Positions 1 through 11,640 are shown, counted from the stretch's first letter. The stretch is 64,000 nt of DNA from Tubulanus polymorphus (GCF_964204645.1 NC_134030.1:17675110-17739109); one strand, 5' to 3'. Numbers and translations: made by a program. Notes: a model not told the origin generated them from the letters alone.

Positions 1-824
1 ACTTTTACCGAATGGATTAATTGATGCAACAGATCAACAATTAGAAGATTTAAATAATATATTTTCTGTTGAAGCAATTAGAGAAATTAAAAGTATAAGA
101 CTTGCATCTGATAAAATTGCGCATGATAAAAGTATGAGATATTAAAATTAGAACTTTAGAAAAAGAATTAACTGATAAAAATAAAGAAATAGAACAATTA
201 AAGTCTGATTTAGATCATCAAGTAATTGATGAAATAGAATATAGGCACAAAGAATTACGATTAGAAAAAGAAATTAATAATTTAAAAGATAATTTAGAAG
301 TAGAGAATGAAGAAATTAAATTATTATTAAAATCATATGATTATAATATTAATAGATTAAAAGTTATTTTTAAAGATTTGTTGATAAAACCAAATTCTGA
401 AATATCATTGAAAGATAGAATAAAATTATTATCTAACTTAGAAGGAATCACAATTCTTTCAATTCTAACAGCTGTAACTATGTTATTTACAACAATTGGT
501 TTAGCAATATCAAATTCATTAAAATCTACACCTACTCCCAATAAACCAGATAAACCCCCGAATGATAATAGTTCTATTCCAGATAAAGTTAAAGATGGTT
601 TAAAGAAATTAGCAAAATATTTATGGGAACTATCTAAAAAATCTGCTGCAGCTTTACCAGGAATTATTGCATCAATTGTTAGTTTTATATTGAAATCTGC
701 AGGTAATATTCTTAACTTTGCTGCTGAACATATTATTTTATTTTGAATTACAGTTGTAAGTGCTATTATTTTTGGGTTAGTGAATATGATATCAAAAAGA
801 TATCAAGAAAAAATAAATAATTAA
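1..824 (+). pseudogene. Coiled-coil/membrane protein of Polinton-like element (broken, 5' end outside)
   Basis: The reading frame enters from the left edge, is broken near 143 (stop and frame change), and is then open from about 156 to a TGA at 744-746. The same frame continues after that TGA to a TAA at 822-824, so the TGA looks like an acquired stop. Residues coded by about 156-360 form a charged, leucine/isoleucine-spaced coiled coil. They are followed by two hydrophobic segments, around 450-510 and 650-720. The second copy at 44178-44992 shows the missing N-terminal part and also decays. The protein could be a minor virion or membrane component. I recognise no named family. Confidence 0.55.
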
Positions 825-832
825 TTTTTTTG

Positions 833-843
833 TTAAATAAATG
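833..843 (+). promoter_or_regulatory. AT-rich start motif abutting capsid-like gene
   Basis: TTAAATAA directly touches the ATG of the capsid-like gene. It is a variant of the TATATAA-ATG motif seen at three other starts in this element. Confidence 0.35.
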
Positions 844-2094
844 AGTGGGAGTTATATAAGTCCTTCTAATATTTCTAGAATATCTAATGCTATTAAAGCA
901 GAAAGATCACATCATATAATTACTCATAATCCTTCAAATATTAATCCCGATGAAACTTTATATGTTAGAATTCCTAGATTAACAAAAAAATACTCTTTAT
1001 GTTCCAAATAGTATTTATTTATCAGCCGATATAAAAGTATCTGGTCATGATAATAATTATGTTGTCGATAATGTTGGAAGATATTTGATTAAAAAATTAA
1101 CTATAATGATTGGTCCAGAAACAGTTTTCTCATTAGATGATTATAATTTATTCATGCATTATAAAGATTTATGGTTAACTAAATGAAATAGAAATAATAT
1201 GATATTTCAAGGCATTCAATCGGAAAACCATAATAAATTAAGATCAGGAGCTAATGACGCAATAGTAACCCGTGCCGCAGATAATTTGATTAAAATGATT
1301 TATGAGAGCAAATATAAGTTCCATTAGACTTTGAATTGATAAATAATAATGTACCTTTATATAAATATGTAATTCAAGAAGATATGATATTTGAGATAAC
1401 ATTTGCTCCTGCAAATGCAATTGTATTATCTAGCGTTGTTAAAGATATGAGTTATAAATTATCGAATATATGTTTAGAATATGACACAGTAACTAATGAA
1501 AATATTGCTAGCACAATTCAAACTCAATACAATCAAGGATTTTCATTACTATATGATTATATTGATAAATTTAAAACTGTAACTATTAATGCAAATGATG
1601 AAATAATTAATGAGAATATTAACTTCCCAAGAAGATCTATTAAAGGTATATTAATATTTTTTACCATTGCAACATATTCTAATGGCGCAATAAAGGTAGA
1701 TAATTATTATAATCCTGAAATAGCAAAAGTAGAAATAACAATTGAAGGCATAGCAAATAAAATATTTTGTCAAGGAATGAGAATGATAGATCAATGGCCA
1801 GAAATTAGAAAACATTTTATGAATGAAAAAGTAAAATCATCTGAAAATTGTAATATTAATCAAATTGATTATTATGCCGGTAATAAATATGCATTATGGT
1901 TAGATTTTAGAACAACAGAGGATAATTCATTACATGGTTCTGGAAAAAAACTACAGAACACTAAAGATGGAATACAATTATTCATGAAAAAGAAAAAAAG
2001 AAAAGGAAGCTTAAATTTTAAATTGCACATTTATATTATATCTGACGCACAATTAAATATTGTAAATTCACAATTAGATAGTATTCAATATTAG
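841..2094 (+). pseudogene. Major-capsid-like protein, broken
   Basis: The frame starts at the ATG at 841 and ends at the TAG at 2092-2094. It is interrupted by a frame change in an A run near 985-992, an in-frame TGA at 1184-1186, and a one-base frame change near 1320. The last 252 codons, from 1336, are open. The full span of about 415 codons, its position before the integrase and ATPase, and its beta-rich character without membrane segments suggest a jelly-roll capsid protein of a Polinton-like or related virus-like element. The assignment rests on resemblance to capsid-like proteins of animal virus-like transposons and on gene context; no fold can be confirmed by eye. Confidence 0.6.
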
Positions 2095-2117
2095 AAATAT
2101 AAAGTTAAAATTAACGA

Positions 2118-2127
2118 TATATAAATG
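2118..2127 (+). promoter_or_regulatory. TATATAA-ATG start motif (integrase)
   Basis: TATATAA at 2118-2124 is followed with no spacer by the ATG of the integrase gene. The same seven bases abut the start codons at 3249 and 4066. Confidence 0.5.
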
Positions 2128-3252
2128 TGTGGTACAAAAACTCCTAATACTAAAGAACAATATTTAAGAACTTTATATTACAACCCTGAGAGTTCGGTTG
2201 CTTATTCTTCAACCAAAAATATATGGCGTCAAGTAAAACAAGATAAATTAGATAAGATAATCCCACAAAATGTAGTTAAATATAAAGATATAAATGAATT
2301 TATGTTAGAACAACCAACATATACTACACATAAAAAAATTGTTAGAAAATATAAAACTCGTAAAACTATGGTAAGTTATGTAGATCAACAGTTGCAAGGA
2401 GATTTAATTGATATGAAAAATGTTAAGAAAGATAATGATGATTATTGGTGTGATATTGAATATAATTGATATTTTTAGTCGTTATGTATGGAGCTTCCCA
2501 CTTTATAGAAAAGATGCTGCACAAATGTTTTAAGAAAATTTCTTTCGGATGATAAACTAAAACCAGAAAAAATACAATTTGATGATGGAAAAGAATTTGA
2601 TAATTCACTTGTTCATGAACTCTTAGAAAATCATAATATTAAATATTTTTCAACAAAATCGGATAAAAAAGCAGCAGTTGTTGAACGATTTAATAGAACA
2701 TTAAGAACAAGAATGTGGAAATATTTTACAGCAAATAATACTTTTAAATGGATTGATGTTTTACCAAAATTGATAGAAGGATATAATAATTCTTATCATT
2801 CTTCTATTGGAATGAAACCTATTGATGCTAGAAAACCTGAAAATGCTGAAATTGTTTGGAATAAATTATATGGAGCATTTCTTGTAGATGATTTTGGTGA
2901 ACCTAAATTTAAAGTTGGTCAAAATGTTAGAATTTCTAGGTATAGAAAGATATTTGATAAAGGATACGATCGAAATTTTACTGGAGAAATATATAAAATA
3001 AAAAAGGTAATAACAACAAAACCATATGTCTATAAATTAGAAGATTTAGATGGTGAAGAAATTGATGGCTACTTTTATGAAGAAGAATTGAGTTTAAGTA
3101 CTGAAAATCTAGAACAAGAATATAAAATTGAAAAAGTATTAAAAACAAAAACTATTAAAAGAAAAAAATATTCTTTAGTAAAATGGGTTGGATGGCCAGA
3201 TAAATTCAATGAATGGATAATATCAAGTAAAATTAAAAAAATATATAAATGA
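2125..3252 (+). pseudogene. DDE (retroviral-type) integrase with chromodomain-like tail, broken
   Basis: Three pieces in different frames make up one integrase: 2125-2469, a middle part of about 2460-2640, and an open frame to the TGA at 3250-3252. Breaks are a frame change near 2460, a stop near 2531 and a frame change just after it. The three catalytic acids can be recognised: first D in GDLIDM (about 2400), second D in FDDGKEF (about 2580) and E in VVERFNRT (about 2685). The C-terminal 45 residues, with VKWVGW and NEWI, resemble a chromodomain, as in Polinton integrases. The enzyme would join element ends to target DNA in the nucleus. The stop codon overlaps the ATPase start. Confidence 0.85.
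3242..3251 (+). promoter_or_regulatory. TATATAA-ATG start motif (ATPase)
   Basis: TATATAA at 3242-3248 directly precedes the ATPase ATG and lies inside the last codons of the integrase gene, so it is conserved despite the coding overlap. Confidence 0.5.
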
Positions 3253-3858
3253 ATAAGGAATTATTTATATTTGAGACTCATAATATGTTCATTTCTGGCG
3301 TAACAAATTGTGGAAAAACTTATTTTATATTAAATTTATTAGAAACTGTTTATAAAAACTATTTTGATAATATAGTATTATTTTGTCCAATATATGAATT
3401 TAATCAAACTTATGATAGAAATATTACTAGAAATAATAAATTTATTATATTAGATCCTAAAACAGTAAAAGAAAATTTAGATAATTGTATTAAAATAGCA
3501 ATAGATATTTATAAAGGATCAAATACATTATTCATTATAGATGATTGCGCAAATTTACATGATTCAAAAGTGAGAGAAAGTGAGTTATGTTATCTGACTT
3601 TCTCTGGGAGACATTTTGGGATAACAACATGGGTTTTAAATCAAAAATATAATTCAATTGTTAAAGACTTTAGAGAAAACATTAGATTTCTAGTTTTATT
3701 CTACAATAAAGATAAAAAATTGATGAAAAATGCACTTGAGGAAAATGATATTATTCCACATGATTAACATAATGAATATATGGATAAATTGAAAAATATT
3801 AAAAGATCAAAATTACTATTTAGATTACAACACCCATTTAAATATGAATTTATTTAAA
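3249..3858 (+). pseudogene. FtsK/A32-type packaging ATPase, C-terminal frameshift
   Basis: The open frame 3249-3767 has a Walker A motif GVTNCGKT about 18 residues in and a Walker B segment LFIIDDCA about 95 residues in, the usual spacing for viral DNA-packaging ATPases of the HerA/FtsK class. A short polar QK-containing stretch follows. The frame stops at 3765-3767, but alignment with the second copy (55723-56105) shows that the coding sequence originally ran on to about 3858, so a small frame change truncates the C terminus by about 30 residues. The product would translocate element DNA into a capsid. The start is set by the TATATAA-ATG motif and overlaps the integrase stop by ATGA. Confidence 0.85.
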
Positions 3859-4060
3859 TTCAACAGGTTTGTTAATCTATTACATATTTAGTTACATTCT
3901 AGTTGAATTCTAGTTATTAGTAGTTGGAACAAAAATCAAATAAAATTCAACAAGAAATAAACAAAAACAACAATATTTCAACTAGCTTGTTAATCTAGTT
4001 GAATTCTAGTTACATTCTAGTTGAATTCTAGTTGCAACAACACAACTAATTTGTTTGTTA
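3859..4060 (+). repeat. CTAGTTGAATTCTAGTT-type short tandem repeats
   Basis: The gap between the ATPase and the next gene is filled with irregular repeats of CTAGTTGAATTCTAGTT and GTTACATTCTAGTTG, at about 3895-3925 and 3985-4035. The core is partly palindromic around GAATTC. It may be a terminator, a regulatory region or simple expansion. No coding frame is seen. Confidence 0.6.
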
Positions 4061-4068
4061 TATAAATG
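4059..4068 (+). promoter_or_regulatory. TATATAA-ATG start motif (196-residue gene)
   Basis: TATATAA at 4059-4065 abuts the ATG at 4066. Here the motif is in a non-coding gap, so its recurrence is not explained by codon use. Confidence 0.5.
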
Positions 4069-4656
4069 GTGGGTGAAAAGAAAATAAAATCTAAAAATGG
4101 TGATGTTCCAATTGAAAAAACATTAGATGATTTAGGAATAACAGAAACAAAATTAATTCCAGATGATGGTGCTTTAAATAATGTTACAACAAATAATAAT
4201 TATGAATATTATCTTTATTGTAAACATCAATTAGAAATATTAATAGCATCTGGAAAATGTAAAAATTTTATCGGTAAAAATTTAACTTATAAAGAATTAG
4301 ATACAATGAAATCACATGAAATTATTAGATTATTTAAGATTTATGAAACCGCGAGAACAGCTAGAATTAATGACGCGATATCAGAAAATGTAGTTAAAGG
4401 TTATAGTAAATTATGTAATTATATGCTGCCAATTCAAGATGAAAATAGATTATATGCTGATTTAAAAAATGATTATTTAGTTATGACCGAATTAAATAAA
4501 TGGATTGGATATTTATCATTTCAATTAGGTGGATTTATGACATTATTATCAACTGGAGCTACAACATTTTCAAATATTGAAAGTAAAAATATTTCTGTAA
4601 TAAATGAACAAGGTGGAAGAAGTGAAGAAAAAACCGAGATCACAGAAACAAATTGA
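4066..4656 (+). CDS. Polinton-like element protein, 196 residues, unknown function
   Basis: This is an intact AT-rich frame starting directly after TATATAA. The N-terminal 45 residues are charged and probably disordered. A helical middle part follows, then a C-terminal hydrophobic segment with WIGYLSFQLGGFMTLL that could be membrane-associated or buried. It is collinear with the ATPase and ends inside the start of the next frame (overlap 4604-4656). I recognise no family. By position it may be a virion or assembly protein, which is inference only. Confidence 0.6.
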   Translation: MVGEKKIKSKNGDVPIEKTLDDLGITETKLIPDDGALNNVTTNNNYEYYLYCKHQLEILIASGKCKNFIGKNLTYKELDTMKSHEIIRLFKIYETARTARINDAISENVVKGYSKLCNYMLPIQDENRLYADLKNDYLVMTELNKWIGYLSFQLGGFMTLLSTGATTFSNIESKNISVINEQGGRSEEKTEITETN

Positions 4657-4966
4657 ATGGTCTCGGCAATTAGGAATTAAATCACAAGAATATAAAAAAG
4701 CTGTAAAAGAAAAAATAAGTAATAAAAATGTTAATAAAAATGGTGAAAATATTGTTATTTCTACTCCTTCTAATGATAGAATATTTGATAAATGTCTATA
4801 TTTTACAGTTGGATTTGTAATTGTATTCATTTTGATTGGGTGTAATTGGTATAAGAAATCAAATAAAATTCATGATATTAATAATTCTGAAACAACTGCT
4901 ATTAAAAATGAAAATACTTCTGAAATTCCAAAATTGATAATAAAAAAAAATGGATTAATTTTTTAG
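4604..4966 (+). CDS. Small single-pass membrane protein of Polinton-like element
   Basis: The frame has 120 residues and begins in another frame inside the previous gene. TAATAA abuts its ATG, a weak form of the element's start motif. The N-terminal half is strongly basic, followed by one clear hydrophobic helix (CLYFTVGFVIVFILIGC, about residues 65-82) and a polar tail. It is the last gene before the composition changes to host-like DNA. Function unknown; the basic-then-membrane layout would fit a virion membrane or entry-related protein, but that is speculative. Confidence 0.55.
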   Translation: MNKVEEVKKKPRSQKQIEWSRQLGIKSQEYKKAVKEKISNKNVNKNGENIVISTPSNDRIFDKCLYFTVGFVIVFILIGCNWYKKSNKIHDINNSETTAIKNENTSEIPKLIIKKNGLIF

Positions 4967-4970
4967 AAAA

Positions 4971-7073
4971 AATTTGGCATGTTTTCGCTTGTATTGCAAA
5001 ATTAAGTCCAAAATAACTGGAATCGTTTTAAAAGGATTTCTGTGAAAATTTTCAATTTTTCCCCACACGTCAACAAGTGCCTTTCGAATCAAGATAGATT
5101 CCTCATGCGCAAAAACCATTGTAGCAATTTTTTTAGTTTTATTTGTCTATGGTTTGATACGTCAAGATTTCAGTAAAAAGGGCAACATCGTCGTTTATGT
5201 TAGCGAAGCTTGGTATACAAGCAAGCTGACAATAACAAGCCACTGAATTTTATCGGGTTAGGCTTTGTATAGCTCATTATCTATAGAAAGTCAGTGATTA
5301 AGTCCTAAGTAAATATTGCTCAATAAAAGAGAGTTCATTAGTCGATGAACAATGTACAAGCGACGACAGGCCTATGAGGCACCCGTAAATCAAAAATGTA
5401 TTTCACGGATTTCGCGATGCGATAAATTATTGAAACTTTTAATTTGAAATATCTTTGAAATACTATTTGAAATTTGAAATATTATTTTACCAGGGCGATA
5501 ACTTTTAGTATTAGTTTAGTAATAATGAAGTATTTCAATCTTTGGATAAACGTCGGAAAAATTGGGAAAATTGCCGCTAGATAAATATTAGAATTTGCAA
5601 GTTTTGTAATAACTTTGAATTGTTTAATTTTACTGGACATTGGTGTATACTGGATATCATGAATCACGAAACATATATCTCATACAAACGTTGATTGTCT
5701 TTTTCATCTTCCTTCATTTCCATAACAATCAATCGATTTTTAAGTCGATTTAATTACCAGGATAGCGACTAAATGCGTTTGTGCGTTTAATCAATTAGTT
5801 TCCGAATCCGTGGTATGTCAATCAAAAAATAATTTTTTAAGTCGAGAAAAAGTAAGATGCATTCTATCAGCTAATTTCATTGTAAAGACTATAATGCTTC
5901 GTATATGAATCAATACTAAAGCATTAATACCGCAGGCCACTTAATCTTGAGCTTGATTGTGAGAGGTGTTTAAACACAATGGTCACATGAGTAATTAAAT
6001 GGTTGTGTCATAAAGGGAGTATTCTGCCTAACCCATATCATCCCGATATCTGGAGTTCTGGGCTTAGTAACGCATGTTTAGAATGAATTTTATCCGATTA
6101 TTTTTATAACATAATTTTTTCTCTCTGCAAATTCCTGACGTTTTCTGGGTGCTAACGCTCAGTGGCTAGTACGCTGGATTGTATTTTCCCTTATTTCATA
6201 GATCTACATGCGTACAAACTTGAACTGAACTGAATGGGAACTGAGTTCGATTAGGAGTTAAAACCTCCTTATTAACTCCTATTTCTGAATTGTATATAAA
6301 GGAGTGAAGAAAGAAACAAACCCTCATACCGAATACACTTTTACGTATAAATGCGAATAATGCATACTAGGACAATAGCTAATTCGCGACCTTAAATGAA
6401 AGAAATACGACTCGAATATTTTTATCATACGTGACACGCGAATCTCCTATTAACGCTAGTAATGAGAGAAGAATCCACATGAATGAAATGTATCAGCTTC
6501 ATGATCTTTAATCCTTGAATGACGATTCTTAATTAACACACAACACTTAATATAAATGAATTGTATCGATTACTATAGAAATTCCATTTTAAGAATGCAT
6601 TTATCAAATAACGTCCATTGACTCTGAAAATGAACCTTAAAACCCGTAAATTAGCTAAACTCGTGCCAAATTAAGCTATTTAGATTTATTCCAGCTGTCT
6701 CGTGAAAATTTGTAAGCAGTCCTTATATATTCCCTGTTTAATCAAAACTTAATTTCTATGTTATTCACGTGTTTTAATTACGATTTCCCCTCGTTTATCG
6801 AGAAGCGCCTGATTACAATCTGATTACAATTGATTGTCAACAAAGTTACAGCAATTCACTGTTAGGTAAAGAAAATACTAAATCTATTTAGTTTTCTAAA
6901 ATTGTATGTATGTCTCATACCGTCTCATTACCACGAACACTGTGTATCGTATCACTCGAAATTCATAAATCTACCTCGCTTTATTGGGTACTGTTTAAAA
7001 AATGAAACACAAATTAAACCCAAAACAATAAATACCTATCTTTCTAAAAATTCAGGTTATAGCTTTCAGTAGT
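4971..7073. other. Gene-free stretch
   Basis: Base composition is host-like and stops occur in all frames. I see no exon with convincing splice sites, no tRNA and no long repeat. It separates the Polinton-like copy from the palindromic array. Confidence 0.6.
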
Positions 7074-7362
7074 GGGAGGAATATTCCTCCCTAAATCAAT
7101 ATAATTTGAATCTAAGACTAGGGTTCATTTTCCTTCAGTTGACATATGACAATATTTCGAATATCAGACCAGGTCCATTTTCCATCGTTCGACATAGGGA
7201 TGAACATTCCTCCCGAAGTCGATACTTTGAATATCAGACCTGAAGGTCAAATTCTCTTCGTTTGACCTTTGGAGGAATATTCCTCCCAAAGTCAATTGTT
7301 TGAATATCGGACCCCTTGGTCAAGTTTCCATCGACTTTGGGAGGAATATTCCTCCCAAGGTC
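7074..7362. repeat. Array of palindromes GGGAGGAATATTCCTCCC
   Basis: Four spaced copies of an 18-22 base palindrome are seen: 7074-7091 (perfect), 7197-7214 (degenerate), 7271-7286 and 7337-7358 (TTGGGAGG...CCTCCCAA, perfect over 22). Between them GAATATCAGACC-like and GTCGA-like words recur with a 65-125 base period, so whole units are duplicated. It lies just upstream of the helicase fragment and may be a protein-binding array at a transposon end. Confidence 0.7.
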
Positions 7363-7690
7363 AATTTTCACGATAGCGGTCCTCTTAATTGGTGACACTC
7401 AAAGAACGCGCAGCTCAGATTTCTATTGTGCGCCTATCGCGCGCTGCGCGTGAATCACTTACGTAATCTTTTCTGTAAATGTGAAGACCTCGGGGGCATT
7501 ATGTTCTCTAAAGCCCGACATTACCCCACATTCCGGACTGTTAATAGGTTGATTTTTCGGCACAGTCGACACGTTTCAACAATTTTCAACTGTTCATTTA
7601 TGAATATTTGAGGACTTATGAACTAAAAATTAGTTAAATTTTTGATACATTTTGAGAAAGTCACAAAACATTTGAGACTGCGTTAAATAC

Positions 7691-9293
7691 AGAAATATGT
7701 TAATGTCGGATGTTTTACAAGACAATCTTGTTGTCATAGCAGTTGACGAGGCCCACGTCGTACAAGATTGGTAGGCTCATTTCGACACTTCTTATTACAT
7801 CAACAATAATGATACATTATCGTTATAATTAGGGCTACTTTTTAATGGGTATTTTCTTTTGAAATTTTAATTTTTCAGGGGAGACAGCGAAAACAGTGAA
7901 AAAGTATTCAGAGAATGGTATGGTCGAGTCGGTGAGATAAGGTCGCTGTGCCCTACTGTACATCTGGTAGTTTTGACAGCCACTGCAAGTGCTAAGACAA
8001 TACATAATCTACAGAAGAAGCTTTGTATGACTGGATGTATCGAGTTTGTTGAATCTCGTGAAAGACAATATGTCAAACTTCATGTTGTCAAGGTAAGAAT
8101 GCTATTGCTAGTTCTAGGCCTACACTCATTCCGATAAGATTGGTGAAAATGAGTGTAGATTAGTGAAAAATAGATGTTCTATTCTAAATAATACATAAGA
8201 GATTCTTTTTTTATCACTAGCAGTATCCATTCCATGTACTGGTCAACTACAAAAATTTCAAAATTGGTACTGGAGATATTTGATCAACTGAAATTTTTGA
8301 GAAAATATTTTCATGGAGCACTGTATTTTATGAGATGCATTGCATATTTAGACCTATGGGTGTACATATATCCTACTATAATGTCCCTATTGAAATGATT
8401 TTGTTTCAAATGAGTCACATATTTTTCATTTCTTTCAGAAATCAGGTAAATTGTCGAAAGCTTCCATGTTTCGTTGGCTTATCAATGAGCTCACTGCAAA
8501 TCCAGCCGAGTTCACTAGAACATTGATATTCTGTACTACAATCAAGGAGACAGCAGAGTTACATGCAACTTTTAAGACTGAGATTGATATTAATCAATTT
8601 TCGATGTATCATAGTAAAACACCAGATAGCGTGAAGGAATATATCCGTCAAGATATGTCAAAGATTGATGGAAACATTAAAATATTAATCGGTACATCGG
8701 CCGCAGGGATGGGCATAAACTTTAAATGCGTCAACAGAGTGATCAATTTTGGCCCAGCTCGTGACATGGATACTTTAGTTCAGCAGATGGGTAGAGCTGG
8801 GCGAGATGGTTCTATTTCTGAACATTTAGTTATTTATCATGGACAACAGATGTCAAGTGTTAAGGATTTAGAAATTCGCAGTTATCTATGTTCTGATCAG
8901 TGTCGGAGAGATATTATGTTGAAATACTATTCTAATCAGAAACAACAAGTTAATAGTGATGAATGTTGTGATAACGGTTCCTCAGTTGATGGCGATCCTA
9001 ATCCATCAACTGTAGTGAATGCCACTGAAAACTTCATAATTGTGAGGGAGCCCAATAATTACGAGATCAAAGAACTAAAAACTCTATTAAGGTCATATCG
9101 AAGTTCTGATATGGATAGTTTGATACCGGTACATGTAGCAAATTTCACTGACCAATCAATTGATAGTATAATAAAAAACATTCAATACATTACAGATAGA
9201 GATAATATCATTGATTTATTTAAATTTTGGAGTGAGGAACATGCTGATTTTTGTATGGACTGTATTGATGCAGTTTCCGGTGTTCACATGTAG
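7691..9293 (+). pseudogene. RecQ-like superfamily 2 helicase, N-terminally truncated
   Basis: Three exons are visible. 7691-7770 codes for the DEAH box (VVIAVDEAHVVQDW). About 7879-8091 follows after a TTTTTCAG acceptor and includes motif III (VVLTATAS). The last, from about 8440 to the TAG at 9291-9293, holds the second helicase lobe with LIFCTT, GTSAAGMGI and motif VI (QQMGRAGRDG). The splice joins restore DWGDS across the first intron. The gene would unwind DNA from the 3' end using ATP. No Walker A exon (motif I) is seen upstream as far as 4970, so this copy probably cannot hydrolyse ATP. After the helicase core comes a cysteine-containing stretch (CSDQCRRD). It is convergent with the DUF6589-like gene and probably belongs to the same transposon family, since RecQ-like helicases are carried by some animal DNA transposons. 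Confidence 0.75.
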
Positions 9294-9690
9294 GTTTCAT
9301 GGTTTCCTTTCTGGATATGGTAGAATCTCCGATTAATGTGAGGGGTAGATGACATAGGGGGCCTATCTATGAGTGAAGGTTTTCTAGAAACTTGAGCAGA
9401 GATGAGTTTTAGAAATTCATGTACCCCTAACACAAGCCAAATTCTTTTCTCCGTCATCTTATGATTATTTACTTATTCACAAGAACCAACAACAATGGAA
9501 TGGATGCTGTTGGAAACATATCCTCAACTGAAGTATTTCCACACAAAACTAGCAAATTTAAGTCCTTTTAACTATGGTTATAATTGATATATAATTAGTT
9601 CACTATCGCATTTTATAATTTTTTAGCCTTGATTTGTTTTAAAGAAATACAGAAAAAAGGCTCTACATTATGCAACGTCAATCATTTCAT
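9294..9690. other. Spacer between convergent genes
   Basis: A short 3'-untranslated type region lies between the helicase stop and the last recognisable exon of the minus-strand gene. No distinct signal was found. Confidence 0.4.
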
Positions 9691-10384
9691 TTTTTGCTCT
9701 TATTTTTTGATCACAGAAACATGTCTTAAGAGTTGATGGGTTTATCCTGTCAATAGGATGTTTGAATTGTTCAACCCTGTCGCCTTTCGCTCAGAACGGA
9801 AATTAAACACATCTGCCTGAACGATCTCCTTCATCATCAATTTGATGTCAACAGCCTTATCAACCGTTGGGTGGTTCTGACCACTAGCCCAAGATCCTGT
9901 TTGATCGAACATGTTTTTATAGAGTTCATTTAAGATATCACAAGACTTGCATGCTGTTACAGCCGATTCAAAAGTCGTATTTGCAATGTGATTTCAATAG
10001 GTCTTTTATAGCCTTAACCTTCAATTCCACTAGGTTGTCATTCGGGATGTTTTGTCCATGGCCACCATTTAAGTTCAGATTTATTCCACTTGTATTCAAA
10101 ACTTTCGCGTTCACTAAGGATGAACTTTCGTAATCATCCGCCATAACCAAAGCCGATACTTTGTATGGCCAGATGGGAAGCCTAACAACATCTCGACCTT
10201 AGAATTCAAGAATGCACGATCTCTATCTCAATGACGATATGCATCATAGGTGTCCCGAAGCAAGAGTCCATATTGCATAAATGCAGCAGCCACCAGCTGG
10301 CCAAGTGTCCTCTTTCTTAATCTGTTCCTGCTCAAATACCCAATCATGTATTTCTGTCAGATGTTTCCTGAGGTTAGCTGAAAG

Positions 10385-11640
10385 AAAAAAAAATAATATA
10401 TTATATATCATTGATTCTTATCACAGTTACTCATGTCATTAATATAGTGGAACTTAGTTTCAATAAGGATATAGCTAGTATAGCTATACTATGGGTGCAT
10501 CAGTCTCATTATCACTATCTGCAGCCAGTCTTGTGAATCTATACTATAAGCGGCTAGGCGTCTTAACTTTGTAACGCGTAATCTCCGTTCGTGTGGCTTC
10601 GATTACCCGTTGAATGGTATGGATTGAAAGAGGATGGTCTGATCTGTGTTTTAGAATCAATTTCGTGCCGATACGATAAAGTTTAGGTAGACTTTTGGAC
10701 CATTTAAGTTTGGATCCTCCGCGTGAAGTCACTGCGCGCGCTGATCAAAACAAACAATGGAGCGTCAGTGTTGCTCGGTTTTTGTATAGTGTGCTTGACT
10801 ACAGAGACGCCGATGACCTCAATTAATCTCTGCCTACAGAGAAGCGGTCGCGGGTGACCTCGCGTGGAATCTAATAGTAGAGATTACTGCGATGTGAGCA
10901 TCGGCTGTTGCTTGGTTTTCTACAGAGACTCAGATACATTGGACTGGAATTCACCGTTCACACATGGCATCCTCTATGTTTCCCTTTCCAAAGTAGGTAC
11001 CCATGATCGTGTTACAGTACTCACCCTTCAAAAACAAACCAAAAACATAGTTTACAACGAAATATTGTAATAATTTTTCTCTTCTTTGATATTTGTTTCT
11101 AATGCTTGACTTATAGTGTACATTTCATATCGATAAATAAATGTTATATCATTTTTATCCGCACCTTAGGGATTTATTCTATTCTATTGTACTTTGCTAG
11201 TATGGTGATAATTGATGTCAGGAAATTACAGTGGAACCCACTTAATTCAGACGACTAGGGACTGGCCAGATTTCTTCGAATTTCCAAATAAAATCCGAAT
11301 TATGAATAATAGTTGACATGGTTTTAATTGAATTAAACAAATTAAGTGAAAATCCTTAATGAAAAGTCTGAATTGTGTGAGTTCTACTGTATTAACCTCA
11401 TCAGATCATTTAGCTGTTTCAACCGCATAAGCAGCAAAGATAATATGGAGTTTAAGTTAACAACAAACTATGCCAAAAGCCAGATTCTCATTCTTCATGT
11501 ATGCAATAAAGTGGGTAATTAGGTTTTCATCTGGCTGCAGGCATTGCAGAGGAAGAGGTACTCCAAATTCCCCTGGTGAAACTAAAAATAACTAATTGAT
11601 TGGTAAGATGTTGTTAGTATATGTTCATATCAGGTTTTTT
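10385..11640. other. Likely intron of the DUF6589-like gene
   Basis: No coding similarity to the rest of the gene is seen. A 62-codon minus frame (10544-10732) has no support. It probably holds intron plus old repeat insertion. Confidence 0.35.

Larger units (their letters stand above)
1..4970 (+). mobile_element. Polinton/Maverick-like element, copy 1 (right part)
   Basis: Six collinear genes on the + strand share very AT-rich composition and lysine/asparagine/isoleucine-rich codon use, sharply different from the DNA after about 4970. The order is coiled-coil membrane protein, capsid-like protein, DDE integrase with chromodomain-like tail, packaging-type ATPase, 196-residue protein, and small membrane protein. 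Integrase, capsid-like gene and ATPase together are typical of Polintons and related virus-like transposons. No protein-primed DNA polymerase or protease is seen here; they may lie left of the window or be absent. Frameshifts and stops in four genes show that this is a decaying copy. The right end is placed by the composition change, not by a visible inverted repeat. Confidence 0.8.

Noticed and set aside
7426-7611. 61-codon frame between the palindrome array and the helicase
   Set aside because: No similarity to helicase N-terminal motifs and no good splice site joining it to the DEAH exon.
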